Positions 35,714 to 44,141 of a DNA stretch of 64,000 bases are shown here, in pieces. The translations under genes were made by a program, and so were the position numbers. Numbering within the stretch: position 1 is the stretch's first letter; the number at the start of each line of letters is the position of its first letter. The notes beneath the pieces were generated by a model that ran no database searches, had not been told where the DNA came from, and worked only from the letters and a program-made list of their open reading frames with translations. This stretch comes from Heliomarina baculiformis (GTDB taxonomy: Bacteria > Pseudomonadota > Alphaproteobacteria > Rhodobacterales > Rhodobacteraceae): positions 372,001 through 436,000 of the forward strand of contig NZ_JAIMIC010000001.1 in the NCBI RefSeq assembly GCF_019966545.1, in the 5' to 3' direction.

Positions 35714-36205
35714 TCAATCGGCCATCGCGTCGACATTGCGGGACCGTTCCGCCAGTTCCGACATGTAGGAATCGGATTCGTAGATGTCGTCGAGCGCCTG
35801 ATCGAGTTTGCTCGCGGCTTCGTTCTCGCCCAGCGCTTCGGCAAAGGCCTTGGTGGTGCCGAAACCCGCGATCCCGTAGTGGCACATGCGCTGGTATTGC
35901 GCGATGATCGCCACATCCAATGCTGCGCCCGAAAGGTCGCTGTCGATGGCATGTTTGTGCGCCTCTTTCACGAGGCCTTCCATGCCCTTGCAATGGTCTT
36001 TCTTCATCTCGCCGCCTATGTCGCTCAGCAGGCTTTTCAAAGTTTGGGTATGCTCGTCGATCCCGGACTTGGAGGCGCTGAGACGGTCGGACAGGGTGCT
36101 GTCCGAAGCTGCGTCGGCAAGCTTGGCGACAGTGTCGGCCATCTGGTTGTTCGCGGACCAGAGATCCTGCAGTTCTTCAATATAGAGATCTTTCAGAGTG
36201 GTCAT
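35714..36205 (-). CDS. Ferritin-like DUF892 protein (YciE/YciF family)
   Basis: A 163-residue four-helix protein. MTTLKDLYIEELQDLWSANN is the family signature, and the metal-type residues Glu9/Glu10 and later Glu/His pairs (DEHTQTLKSLL, YQRMCHYGIAGFGT) are present. YciE/YciF proteins are stress-induced and structurally ferritin-like. AAGGAG lies upstream of ATG 36205, which begins two bases after the GT2 stop, so it is likely transcribed with the glycan operon. Confidence 0.88.
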   Translation of the reverse strand: MTTLKDLYIEELQDLWSANNQMADTVAKLADAASDSTLSDRLSASKSGIDEHTQTLKSLLSDIGGEMKKDHCKGMEGLVKEAHKHAIDSDLSGAALDVAIIAQYQRMCHYGIAGFGTTKAFAEALGENEAASKLDQALDDIYESDSYMSELAERSRNVDAMAD

Positions 36206-36206
36206 G

Positions 36207-37253
36207 TCAGTACTCCTTGGTTACGTCATTGAGAGACGGATCTGGTGAAATCGGTGATTTGGGCGGCCAAATCGGCAGGGCGCCCGGCGAGGGCGGTGTC
36301 ACCGGTGACGCCGCCTCTTTTCTGTTCGGCGCTGGCACAGGGCCGGTTGCCGGGCGCAACATTTCCTGCGTCAGCGTCTCGATATGGGCGGGCAATTCGT
36401 CTACGCGCAGCGGTGTCCACCCGGTCCCGTCGAAAGGCCAGGCAGGCAGCGCCGTTTGATTCACCGCAAGCCATTCGGCGGGGGGCAGACCTTCGTCTAT
36501 GGTATAGGGTCGGCCCGAGGTTCTGTGCTGAAGCGCGTTGGCCATCCCGCCGGGCGCGCGTCCGTCCAGCCTGCAGGATACACGCACAATCACGTCGCTT
36601 GCGTGGCGCACTTTCAATCCGGCCGTCTTGGCGCGCCGAACGATATCTCGGTCTTCGCCGGTGCGCATTTCAGCAAACCCGCCGATGCGGCAATAGGCCG
36701 ATTTCCGAAACGCGAGGCTTGCGCCCGAGGCTTCGCCGTGATGGGGCATTGGGTTGCAGTGATCGGGGGCGTGGCGGTCGACATACCTGAGAACCAGATC
36801 TCGGTAGGTGCCTTCCAATGTCCCGTATTCAGCGTTCATCCCTGAAAGAGCGGCCGGATTATCACCGAGAGGTATCGGGAAGCCGCAGACGACATCTGCA
36901 GTTTGAAGATGCCGGATGCTTTGTTCCAGCCAGTCTCCGGCGACGATGCTGTCGGCATCGCTCGTCAGGATGTATCGCAACGCGGGCATATGGGAGAGCG
37001 CATGGTCGGCACCGATCTTGCGGGCCGAGCCGACGCCGCCGTCGCCCGCCAGTCGGCAGTCAATCACCTTTACCGCAAAACGGGTATCGCCTGCGATCCG
37101 CGCGGTATCATCGGTCGAGTTATTGACGACAACGACGAGGCGGACACGGCCAGCCAATTGCGGGCCGAGGGCCGCGATACAATCGCCAATGCGATCCGCC
37201 TCGTTCCGCGCGGGGATAATGATCGCCGTGTCGTGCAGCGCAAACGAGGTCAT
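36207..37253 (-). CDS. Glycosyltransferase family 2 (last gene of the glycan operon)
   Basis: A 348-residue soluble GT-A enzyme: AIIIPARNEADRIGDCIAAL at the N-terminus, VVVNNSTDDTA, and the DxD-type TSDADSIVAGDWLEQ. A Pro-rich tail (from about residue 300) ends the protein. The start at 37253 gives an ATGA overlap with the methyltransferase; longer in-frame extensions are inside that gene. Acceptor and donor sugars are unknown. Confidence 0.88.
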   Translation of the reverse strand: MTSFALHDTAIIIPARNEADRIGDCIAALGPQLAGRVRLVVVVNNSTDDTARIAGDTRFAVKVIDCRLAGDGGVGSARKIGADHALSHMPALRYILTSDADSIVAGDWLEQSIRHLQTADVVCGFPIPLGDNPAALSGMNAEYGTLEGTYRDLVLRYVDRHAPDHCNPMPHHGEASGASLAFRKSAYCRIGGFAEMRTGEDRDIVRRAKTAGLKVRHASDVIVRVSCRLDGRAPGGMANALQHRTSGRPYTIDEGLPPAEWLAVNQTALPAWPFDGTGWTPLRVDELPAHIETLTQEMLRPATGPVPAPNRKEAASPVTPPSPGALPIWPPKSPISPDPSLNDVTKEY

Positions 37254-37819
37254 GGCGCGATCTCCGACATGCCAACATCGATCCGGTAATCCGTTGTTTG
37301 ACACCGATTGGTGAAGCGGAACGCCCCTCGACTGGCCTCGATAAAAATATCGAGCGCCTGCTGTCCGCTGAGCCTGTGGGCTGTATCGCCGAGATACGTG
37401 ACGCATATGATCTCGGCTCGGGGCCAGTTGTCTGCGATCTGCGCCGCGAGGTCGACGATATCCGGTGCATCGAGGAAGTAGAGAAATTCCGAGAGAATGA
37501 TGAGGTCAAATGGCCCATGCGGCAGGGCACATGGGTAATAGCCCTTGATGAAGTGAGCGTCCGGATTTTTCTCACGCGCCGCTTGCAAAGCTTTTTCGAC
37601 GGCATCCATGCCGAGGTAGGCTGTGCAGAGTGGCGCGATGTACCGCGCAAGTTCCCCGTTGCCGCAGCCAATTTCCAGCGCCGCAGCATAGGACGACTGG
37701 CGGAGCGCATCGCGTGTCGCCTGAAATTTCTCCTGCTCATAAGCGCTTGTGGCAAAAGCCCAAGGATCGTCGCTAGTGGCGTAGATTTCATTAAGTCGGT
37801 TCAGGGAGACGGATGTCAT
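37250..37819 (-). CDS. NodS-like SAM-dependent methyltransferase
   Basis: A 189-residue class I methyltransferase. The N-terminal SDDPWAFATSAYEQEKFQAT and the SAM loop ALEIGCGNGELARYIAP are typical of the NodS family (in rhizobia NodS N-methylates the deacetylated amino sugar of the Nod factor). It directly follows the PIG-L deacetylase with a 4-nt overlap, which would supply a free amine as substrate. That reaction order is inferred. Confidence 0.85.
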   Translation of the reverse strand: MTSVSLNRLNEIYATSDDPWAFATSAYEQEKFQATRDALRQSSYAAALEIGCGNGELARYIAPLCTAYLGMDAVEKALQAAREKNPDAHFIKGYYPCALPHGPFDLIILSEFLYFLDAPDIVDLAAQIADNWPRAEIICVTYLGDTAHRLSGQQALDIFIEASRGAFRFTNRCQTTDYRIDVGMSEIAP

Positions 37820-38499
37820 TCTTGCCTCCAGTAAATTTCATCCTCGAGGATGAATTTCTCGACAAACTGGGGGTCCAGCTGAAAGCCGAGCGGATCATCA
37901 TCCACGCATTGGCCCATCTGACTTGCATGGGAAAACACAGCCGCCCGCTTGGACGCACCGTGAAGACCGGGAGAAAAACGGATGGCGCTGCGCATCTCCA
38001 CAACTTCATCGAAATGCGGATCGTCCCAGCGCGACCATACTGGATATCTGAATTGCAGGACGTCCGGGCACAGGGTGTCCACGTGCGCGGCGATAGCAGC
38101 GGTTGCCTTGTGGTCGGCATGGTGATCCTCGACTGCGGTGGCAAAGAGCGCCCCTGCCCCGGTCTGACGGATGATGGCGCAGATCCGGGCGGCGACGGTC
38201 AAATGATCGCAATCGCCGAGCGCCGCATCGGGCAGGCCGAGCCAGGTGAGGTCGGACGGCGATCCACCGAGCGCGACAAGCGCCTCTTCCATTTCGGCAC
38301 GCCGTCGGTTTGCCAGACGTTCGCGCGTCCAGATCCGCGAGCCCGGGTGAGAGGCGGCGCCGTCTGTCATGCAGATCACATGCGCACCGGCGCCCCTGAA
38401 GGCATGGGCCAGCAGTGCCCCGCAGCCGAGGCTTTCATCGTCGGGATGAGGTGCCAGAACAACAATTTGGCCGGTGATATCTGCGATCAACTTACTCAC
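37816..38499 (-). CDS. PIG-L family deacetylase
   Basis: A 227-residue LmbE/PIG-L type zinc deacetylase. VVLAPHPDDESLGCGALLA carries the zinc motif PHPDDE, and VEDHHADHKAT supplies the second His motif. Such enzymes remove N-acetyl groups from GlcNAc-containing glycans or thiol precursors. GTG 38499 is preferred over ATG 38514: GGGAG lies eight bases upstream and it creates the same 4-nt GTGA overlap seen at every other junction of this operon. Confidence 0.85.
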   Translation of the reverse strand: MSKLIADITGQIVVLAPHPDDESLGCGALLAHAFRGAGAHVICMTDGAASHPGSRIWTRERLANRRRAEMEEALVALGGSPSDLTWLGLPDAALGDCDHLTVAARICAIIRQTGAGALFATAVEDHHADHKATAAIAAHVDTLCPDVLQFRYPVWSRWDDPHFDEVVEMRSAIRFSPGLHGASKRAAVFSHASQMGQCVDDDPLGFQLDPQFVEKFILEDEIYWRQE

Positions 38500-39572
38500 A
38501 ACATCATCTCCCACATGTCGGCTGAGGAGCGGAGGGAGACATCTGCAAATTGCATCAGCATGGCGTCGCGCGCGGCCTGCCGGAGGTAAACCGACAGGTC
38601 CCGCGCCTTGCGGTGGCTTTCCGAGTGCGGTTGGAAATGTCCCAGACCGACGCTTTGCTGGACCCCGGCGATGACTGAAAGGGCGATCTCCTCGGTCTTG
38701 ATCCTTGCGGCAATTGCTTGCGCGACCTGCTGGGCATGGGACTGGAACGGGCCGGACGCGGCCTTGAGAACAAGGGACGTGCCCGAAAGGGTGCTCATCG
38801 CGAGCGCACCCAGTCTGATCTTTTGCGCCTCGGCCCCAAGCCTGTCCAAAGCGCGCAGCTCATCGGCGGCAGTGGCAAGCAACCCGATGGCGCCGCCGAT
38901 CTGCAATGCTGCGATACGCCAGACACCACCCACGAAATGCGGCTCAACCGTGTAGTCGCCCGCGTTGCCGATCCAGCTGATATCCTCGGTGAGAATTCCG
39001 GAGAAATCATAGGTTCCGGAAATCGTCGCCCTCATACCCGGCATTTGCCAAGAGGATGGATCCGCGCGAGAAGCATCGCTTACGGCGATAAAGGCCATAC
39101 GGGACTCTGACCCGGTGCGAACGGGCACCAACGCATGCGAGACTACGCCCAGGCCCGAGGCGAACTTCTTTCTGCCTGACAGGGTATCCGTTGCGTCATC
39201 CACGGCCACAGGATCGGTATCGTCGGCCCCCCAGACGCCGCAAAAACCCCCGGCGGCAACCAGTTGGCAGGCGCGGCGATAGGTTTGGGGCGTGCCGTAG
39301 GTGTCGATCAATTGAAGGGCGTTTACGTGCCCCTCCAACAGTCGACCCAACGAAAGGTTCGCCCCGCCGATACGCATGAGCAGCCGCGCAAGTTCTTGCG
39401 GGGTCAGACGTTCCACTCCGTTCAGCAAACCGTTCTGATGCAGGAGTGCGACGGAAGCGGCGATGCCGCCGCCGGTTTCGTCCTCTAGGCGGGCATTTTC
39501 TTCGATTTGGCTTAGCACCCTGTCCAAAGATTGGAATGCATCGTGCCTCCACGGCGTCGACATTGCAGTCAT
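38496..39572 (-). CDS. Acyl-CoA dehydrogenase-like protein
   Basis: A 358-residue acyl-CoA dehydrogenase-fold protein. LLMRIGGANLSLGRLLEGH, CQLVAAGGFCGVWGADDTDP, LSGRKKFASGLGVVSHAL and the C-terminal helix bundle are seen, but the canonical catalytic Glu context is not obvious, and the sequence resembles flavin-binding members that act on carrier-bound or unusual substrates. ATGA overlaps link it to the GT4 gene and it overlaps the deacetylase start. Its place inside a glycosyltransferase operon is unusual. Confidence 0.8.
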   Translation of the reverse strand: MTAMSTPWRHDAFQSLDRVLSQIEENARLEDETGGGIAASVALLHQNGLLNGVERLTPQELARLLMRIGGANLSLGRLLEGHVNALQLIDTYGTPQTYRRACQLVAAGGFCGVWGADDTDPVAVDDATDTLSGRKKFASGLGVVSHALVPVRTGSESRMAFIAVSDASRADPSSWQMPGMRATISGTYDFSGILTEDISWIGNAGDYTVEPHFVGGVWRIAALQIGGAIGLLATAADELRALDRLGAEAQKIRLGALAMSTLSGTSLVLKAASGPFQSHAQQVAQAIAARIKTEEIALSVIAGVQQSVGLGHFQPHSESHRKARDLSVYLRQAARDAMLMQFADVSLRSSADMWEMML

Positions 39573-40618
39573 CGCATCGCCCCTTCCCGCATCGGCACGT
39601 CTTGCACCGAAAGCGACGACCAGAGGTAGTTTGTCCAGCACCGCGCAACCGAGTGCATTCGGAAAGCCTCCCTCCCCTCGATTTTGGGGAAGTTCGCCTG
39701 CCAGTTCTGGATCCGCGCGATGAGACCTTTGACATCGGTTCCGTCAATGCACTGCCCGGCACCGGCGACCTCGTCATTTGCGCCTAGACCGCGCTGCACC
39801 AGAACCGGCGTGCCGACGGCGTTGGCCTCGGCAATGACAAGACCGAAGGTTTCGGCAAAGCTTGTCTGCGGGTAGAACAGGCAGAGGGCGCGACGCATGT
39901 GACGCAGCAAGGTATTATGCGGCAGTTTGCCGAGGAAATGCACGTTGTCGGGCACCGCACCGCAGGGCCATTTCAGATAGCCGGGGTCCGCGACCATCAG
40001 CGTCAGCTCCGGCAGCTCGCGCCGCACTGCATCGAATATCTGCATGACCTCTGCCAGACCTTTGTGGGGCGAACTGGCAAACAAAAGACGGTTAGGGTCG
40101 CGCGGCGTGTTGTCCGGCGTCAGATCGTTCGAGATTGGATTATGGATATGAAGGATACGCGGTGTTGGGCCGCCCGCGAGAAATGCTCGCAAACTTGCGG
40201 CGTGACTTGCCGAGACGCAGATGACGTCTATGCCCGCCTTATGCAGGGCCGCGCCCATGCGCCGGTTGTGACGTCCGGGAACAACATGCAGCCAAAGCGC
40301 GATTGGCACATCGGGCATGGCCGCGCGCAACTTTACTGCCGCTTTCCACGAATTTATGACGATCACCATGTCAGGTTGCCCGGCTTTGCCCAGCCGGTTC
40401 ATCGGAAGCATGCTGCCGGCCGTCGCGCGTTCGCATGAATGGCGTTCGGCCTGAAAATGGGTGATATCGAAACTCCCGTTCAGCGCGAGACTCGTCCGCA
40501 AGATTGTCGCCTCGGTCCCGCCGAGACCGCCTGCCATGAGATCGGAGGGCGCATAGGAACGCGGACTGGACGGATCCACGATCGCAATCTGGGGTCGGCT
40601 GTACGGGGACTGTTTCAT
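39569..40618 (-). CDS. Glycosyltransferase family 4
   Basis: A 349-residue GT-B enzyme. The N-terminal GGLGGTEATI acceptor-loop motif, the middle LLFASSPHKGLAEVMQIFD and the C-terminal SFAETFGLVIAEANAVGTPV (E-x7-E donor-binding motif) are all present. No membrane helix. Coupled by 4-nt overlaps to both neighbours. Confidence 0.88.
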   Translation of the reverse strand: MKQSPYSRPQIAIVDPSSPRSYAPSDLMAGGLGGTEATILRTSLALNGSFDITHFQAERHSCERATAGSMLPMNRLGKAGQPDMVIVINSWKAAVKLRAAMPDVPIALWLHVVPGRHNRRMGAALHKAGIDVICVSASHAASLRAFLAGGPTPRILHIHNPISNDLTPDNTPRDPNRLLFASSPHKGLAEVMQIFDAVRRELPELTLMVADPGYLKWPCGAVPDNVHFLGKLPHNTLLRHMRRALCLFYPQTSFAETFGLVIAEANAVGTPVLVQRGLGANDEVAGAGQCIDGTDVKGLIARIQNWQANFPKIEGREAFRMHSVARCWTNYLWSSLSVQDVPMREGAMR

Positions 40619-41592
40619 TGTGCGGCGGTCTCATGTAGGGGCGCACCCTTGCAGGCGGCGTAGATACGAGAGAGTGTCTGGCGGGTTGCCGTGGTCTGGG
40701 GCAGATCGCGCAGCGCGAGGGACTGGGGATTGCTGACAAATGCAATTTCCAGATTCGCGAAATCGATAATCTCGGGGGCGATACGCCCCGAACGTCGCCA
40801 TTCATCGACCCGCGCCCAGACCATCTGGCGATCAGCCTTGCGACGCGTGCTGACATAGCCCGATGCTTGCGATTGGGTCAGACTGTCGGTGGTCTCGATC
40901 TTCACCAGCAAAAGCTCGGGGATTACCCTAATAATTTCACCGTTCAGGATCAGACGGTTACGGAACTCGCGATCCTCCTCGATGCAATCGGCAAAGCCCC
41001 CGTTTCGTTGCAGTAATTCCTGCCTGAACAACCCCGAATTGATATGTGTCCATTCGCCGGGCACCTGCGACCCCATCTGCAGGTTCGGAAAGACATCGTC
41101 ACAGAGCGAGAGGTCTTTGCGGATCGCCACGCGGCGCCCGTCGGGCAGGATCAGCTCGTGATGTACCAAGGCCGCAGCAACGCTAAGATCTTCCCCGGCC
41201 TGACGGCCTGCCATCTGCCAGTTCAGGCATTCGTCAGCCTTCATGTTCGGTTCGATGAGGGCGCGCACCTGCATCAAAATTTTGTCCCGGTGCGGAAGGT
41301 CATCTGAATCGTGGAAGGTTACGGCTTCTCCGTCCGTCAGCAGCAGCCCGGCGTTCTTGGCCCGGGCCGTCCCGCCGTTGCGTCCAAGACGGATGTAGCT
41401 AAAGCGGAGCTGGTCAAAATAACCTTCGCAAGCGGCGAAAGTGTCATCGGTGCTGCCATCGTCGATAACCGTAACGCGGGTATTCCACCAAGATTGCCCT
41501 AGCGCGGCATCGATGGCATGGCAGATTAAGTGCGCACGGTTAAACGTCGGGATAATGATATCGACACGGGGGGCGAATGGCGCGGATGTCAT
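40615..41592 (-). CDS. Glycosyltransferase family 2
   Basis: A 325-residue GT-A enzyme with VDIIIPTFNRAHLICHAIDA, VIDDGSTDDTF and DSDD as the metal-binding motif (TFHDSDDLPHRDKIL). The C-terminal part has an ENREFRNR-like helix but no membrane segment. Overlaps of 4 nt on both sides. Second gene of the seven-gene operon. Confidence 0.88.
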   Translation of the reverse strand: MTSAPFAPRVDIIIPTFNRAHLICHAIDAALGQSWWNTRVTVIDDGSTDDTFAACEGYFDQLRFSYIRLGRNGGTARAKNAGLLLTDGEAVTFHDSDDLPHRDKILMQVRALIEPNMKADECLNWQMAGRQAGEDLSVAAALVHHELILPDGRRVAIRKDLSLCDDVFPNLQMGSQVPGEWTHINSGLFRQELLQRNGGFADCIEEDREFRNRLILNGEIIRVIPELLLVKIETTDSLTQSQASGYVSTRRKADRQMVWARVDEWRRSGRIAPEIIDFANLEIAFVSNPQSLALRDLPQTTATRQTLSRIYAACKGAPLHETAAQ

Positions 41593-43052
41593 GCTGTCGC
41601 TCCGTTCACTTCGCAGGTCACAACAGACCGGTAATCACGCAACTGGCGACGGGTCAGCAAGGCGGCGGGTAACGGCAGGATCAGGGCAAGAACCGCGCAG
41701 AATACCAAGGGTCCCGCCGACCAGGCTGCGGAGAGCGCGAATGTCGCCGCGAGAGCCAAAAACAGTTGGGCAACTGGTTCATCACACAAAGGCGCAAGCA
41801 ACTCGGTCGATTTGTTAGTGACATTAAAAGGCGTGCGTTTCGCAAGAACGGCATCCATCGTGGCCACGGCCGATACCGGCGCCAGCGCAAGACGGCAGGA
41901 GATCGCGCTGAGAATGACCTGGCGCGAGCGGTTGGCCACGGCACCCCGCCGCATGATGCGAGAACAGATTTCCAGAAGGCTGAGTAGGATGATGGCCGCC
42001 GACAGCATCAGGAGGGGTTGAGATACCAGATGCGTAAGCAATCCGATCAACAGGACGGTAGCTGGCAGGAAGGAAAGGTTTGCCCATGCGGTCAGTTGCG
42101 AGCAGATCGCGATACGCTGATGGCCGCGCAACGGTCCGCCGGGCAGGCAAAGATCCCGGGCATGGAGCATCAGCGTCGCGATATTGCCGCTCGCCCAGCG
42201 GTAGCGTTGATGTTCCAGGTCATTCAGCGACAAGGGCAGCAGGCCCTGCCCCACCACCGTGGCAATGAAACGCCCGATGTATCCGTTGCGGCACAGGCGC
42301 AGGCCAAGCTCGGCATCCTCGGTTGTGGTCGATCCCGACCAGCCGCCAGACGCAATCAGCGCTTGCCTTGAGAGAACCGAGAGCGTTCCGGTCAACAGCA
42401 TAGCTTCCGCGCAGTCTGCGGTGGTGATATTCGTGCGGAAGTATTCCTCGAGCTCTGCGTCGACGCCGACGGCATTCTCGGTCGACATCCGGTAAGCCTG
42501 AGGAAACTGTATATAGTCCGCGCCCGAGGACGCGAGAGCCTCCCTCGCAAGGGACAGAAATTCGGGGAAGACACAGTAGTCGGCATCGACCGTGACGATA
42601 TGCGTGGCATCAACCCTGCTGTGTTCAAGCGCGATGTTAAGGGCACCGGCCTTTGCGCCTGACACATTCTCGCGATGAAGAAAGGTGAACCCGTCGCCAA
42701 GCTTGGCGCAAAAGTTTTCGATCGGCTTCCAGAGCGCAGGATTCGAGGTGTTGTTGTCTATTACGATTACTTCGAACCGCTCACGCGGCCAATTCTGCGC
42801 GGCGAGCGCTCTCAGGGTCTGGATAACCATGTCCGGCGGCTCGTTGTATGTGGCGACATGGACTGAAAAAAAAGGATCCGCGCATTGGCCGAAGGTCGCG
42901 GCCGGGCGCTGACTCTGCCGCCACGCCGATATACGTATCGCTATGAGCGCAACCTGAGCGAGCAACAGAAAAGAACAGGCCGCGATCCCGACGAGAGGAA
43001 ACCATACGAAAATTGTCGTCAGGGCAACACTTGCAATCAGGCAGCGGAACAT
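41589..43052 (-). CDS. Membrane glycosyltransferase family 2 (BcsA/NodC-like)
   Basis: A 487-residue processive-type GT2. Two N-terminal transmembrane helices, then the cytosolic GT domain with VATYNEPPDMV, VDADYCVFPEF (DxD), TEDAELGLRL and QRYRWASGN (the Q-x-x-R-W motif of cellulose, chitin and hyaluronan synthases), then four or more C-terminal helices. It is probably the polymerase or the first transferase of the glycan made by this operon. First gene of the operon, behind the EcfG-like promoter at 43148-43173. Confidence 0.9.
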   Translation of the reverse strand: MFRCLIASVALTTIFVWFPLVGIAACSFLLLAQVALIAIRISAWRQSQRPAATFGQCADPFFSVHVATYNEPPDMVIQTLRALAAQNWPRERFEVIVIDNNTSNPALWKPIENFCAKLGDGFTFLHRENVSGAKAGALNIALEHSRVDATHIVTVDADYCVFPEFLSLAREALASSGADYIQFPQAYRMSTENAVGVDAELEEYFRTNITTADCAEAMLLTGTLSVLSRQALIASGGWSGSTTTEDAELGLRLCRNGYIGRFIATVVGQGLLPLSLNDLEHQRYRWASGNIATLMLHARDLCLPGGPLRGHQRIAICSQLTAWANLSFLPATVLLIGLLTHLVSQPLLMLSAAIILLSLLEICSRIMRRGAVANRSRQVILSAISCRLALAPVSAVATMDAVLAKRTPFNVTNKSTELLAPLCDEPVAQLFLALAATFALSAAWSAGPLVFCAVLALILPLPAALLTRRQLRDYRSVVTCEVNGATA

Positions 43053-43147
43053 TGTTCACCCCCAAGGTGTCAAACCATCGCGGAAATTCCGCGGTGTACC
43101 GAAAATATTGGAAACTTAAGGATCTGCTTCTTGATCCACGAATACAG

Positions 43148-43173
43148 AACAAAGTTGGGAGCTTTATAGTTCC
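43148..43173 (-). promoter_or_regulatory. EcfG-like promoter upstream of the glycan operon
   Basis: On the minus strand GGAAC (43173-43169) is followed by exactly 17 bases and TGTT (43151-43148). This matches the EcfG consensus GGAAC-N16/17-CGTT with one substitution in the -10 element. It lies 96 bases upstream of the membrane GT2 start codon and faces the operon. Confidence 0.5.
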
Positions 43174-43279
43174 CACAAATTTTGGTATTTATTTTAGTGA
43201 CTTAAAAGAAAATCGAGCAAGTATAATTCAACTTTGAGAGCGCGGCATTAAACTGGTTATATCGACAGCGCGATTAAAG

Positions 43280-44017
43280 TTAATCTGGCGGAAACCAGCT
43301 TACGTCCATGTCGCAATAACGATCCTGAAAATCGGTCTGATCGATCAGATCGTCCTCTCGTAGCAGCCTGATTTCGTTCCCGTTTCTCTGGATGAGTGAC
43401 TGGTCTTCCATCTTGAGAAGCGTTTTAGAGATATAGACGTTGGTCAACCCGAGGTAGTCAGCGATCTGGCTTTGGGTCAGCGGGAGACGGAATGTGTCCG
43501 TCATATCCTTGTTCGTGATCCGTAAACGCGCGGCGATGTCGAGCAACATGTACCCTACCCGTTCGACTGCGCTCATCCGGCCCATCGCCCGAAGCAGATC
43601 GATAAAAATCACATGATCGCGCAACGCCAGCGTCAGCAGCAAAGCGGACAGCTTTGGCGACGTTCGGAGGATGACGTCTAGAGCGGACTTGGGAAACGGG
43701 CAAAGCACAACATTCTCTGCCGTGCGCAGCGTCGTTGTAAGATGCTTGAGAGCGACGTCTGGAAATCCGATAACATCGCCGGGTTGATGCAGCTTGATGA
43801 TCTGGCGTCTACCGTCAGGAAGATCCGTGTAACTGAACAGCCAACCGGTCTTGACCACGAACAGTTCCTTGTTCCGGTCGCCGCCTCGATAGACATCCGT
43901 ACCGTTCTCGTACGACCGCTCGGATTTTTCTATTTCGGCGAGCAGTTCCTTGTCGTGTTCATGAATGTCTACGTAATGGCTGAGCTTTTTTACCAGGCAA
44001 CTTGCTTCTTTGACCAT
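43280..44017 (-). CDS. Crp/Fnr family transcriptional regulator
   Basis: A 245-residue regulator: N-terminal cyclic-nucleotide-binding fold (LFVVKTGWLFSYTDLPDGRR, LHQPGDVIGFPD), a dimerisation helix and a C-terminal HTH (LPLTQSQIADYLGLTNVYIS). Only one Cys is found near the N-terminus, so there is no Fnr-type iron-sulfur cluster; the ligand is unknown. GAGGGAAG lies before ATG 44017. It is upstream of the glycan operon on the same strand, 227 bases away, and could be involved in its control. Confidence 0.9.
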   Translation of the reverse strand: MVKEASCLVKKLSHYVDIHEHDKELLAEIEKSERSYENGTDVYRGGDRNKELFVVKTGWLFSYTDLPDGRRQIIKLHQPGDVIGFPDVALKHLTTTLRTAENVVLCPFPKSALDVILRTSPKLSALLLTLALRDHVIFIDLLRAMGRMSAVERVGYMLLDIAARLRITNKDMTDTFRLPLTQSQIADYLGLTNVYISKTLLKMEDQSLIQRNGNEIRLLREDDLIDQTDFQDRYCDMDVSWFPPD

Positions 44018-44141
44018 GACTTCCCTCTTGCCCCGCAACACACTTGAACAGTGCGCTCATACGCAGGCATGAGACTATTGTAGCCGTCGCTGCCCCAAAA
44101 CCAAGTCGGGCTGCCAAAGGGCGTTGTGCCGAGCGCTGAAA

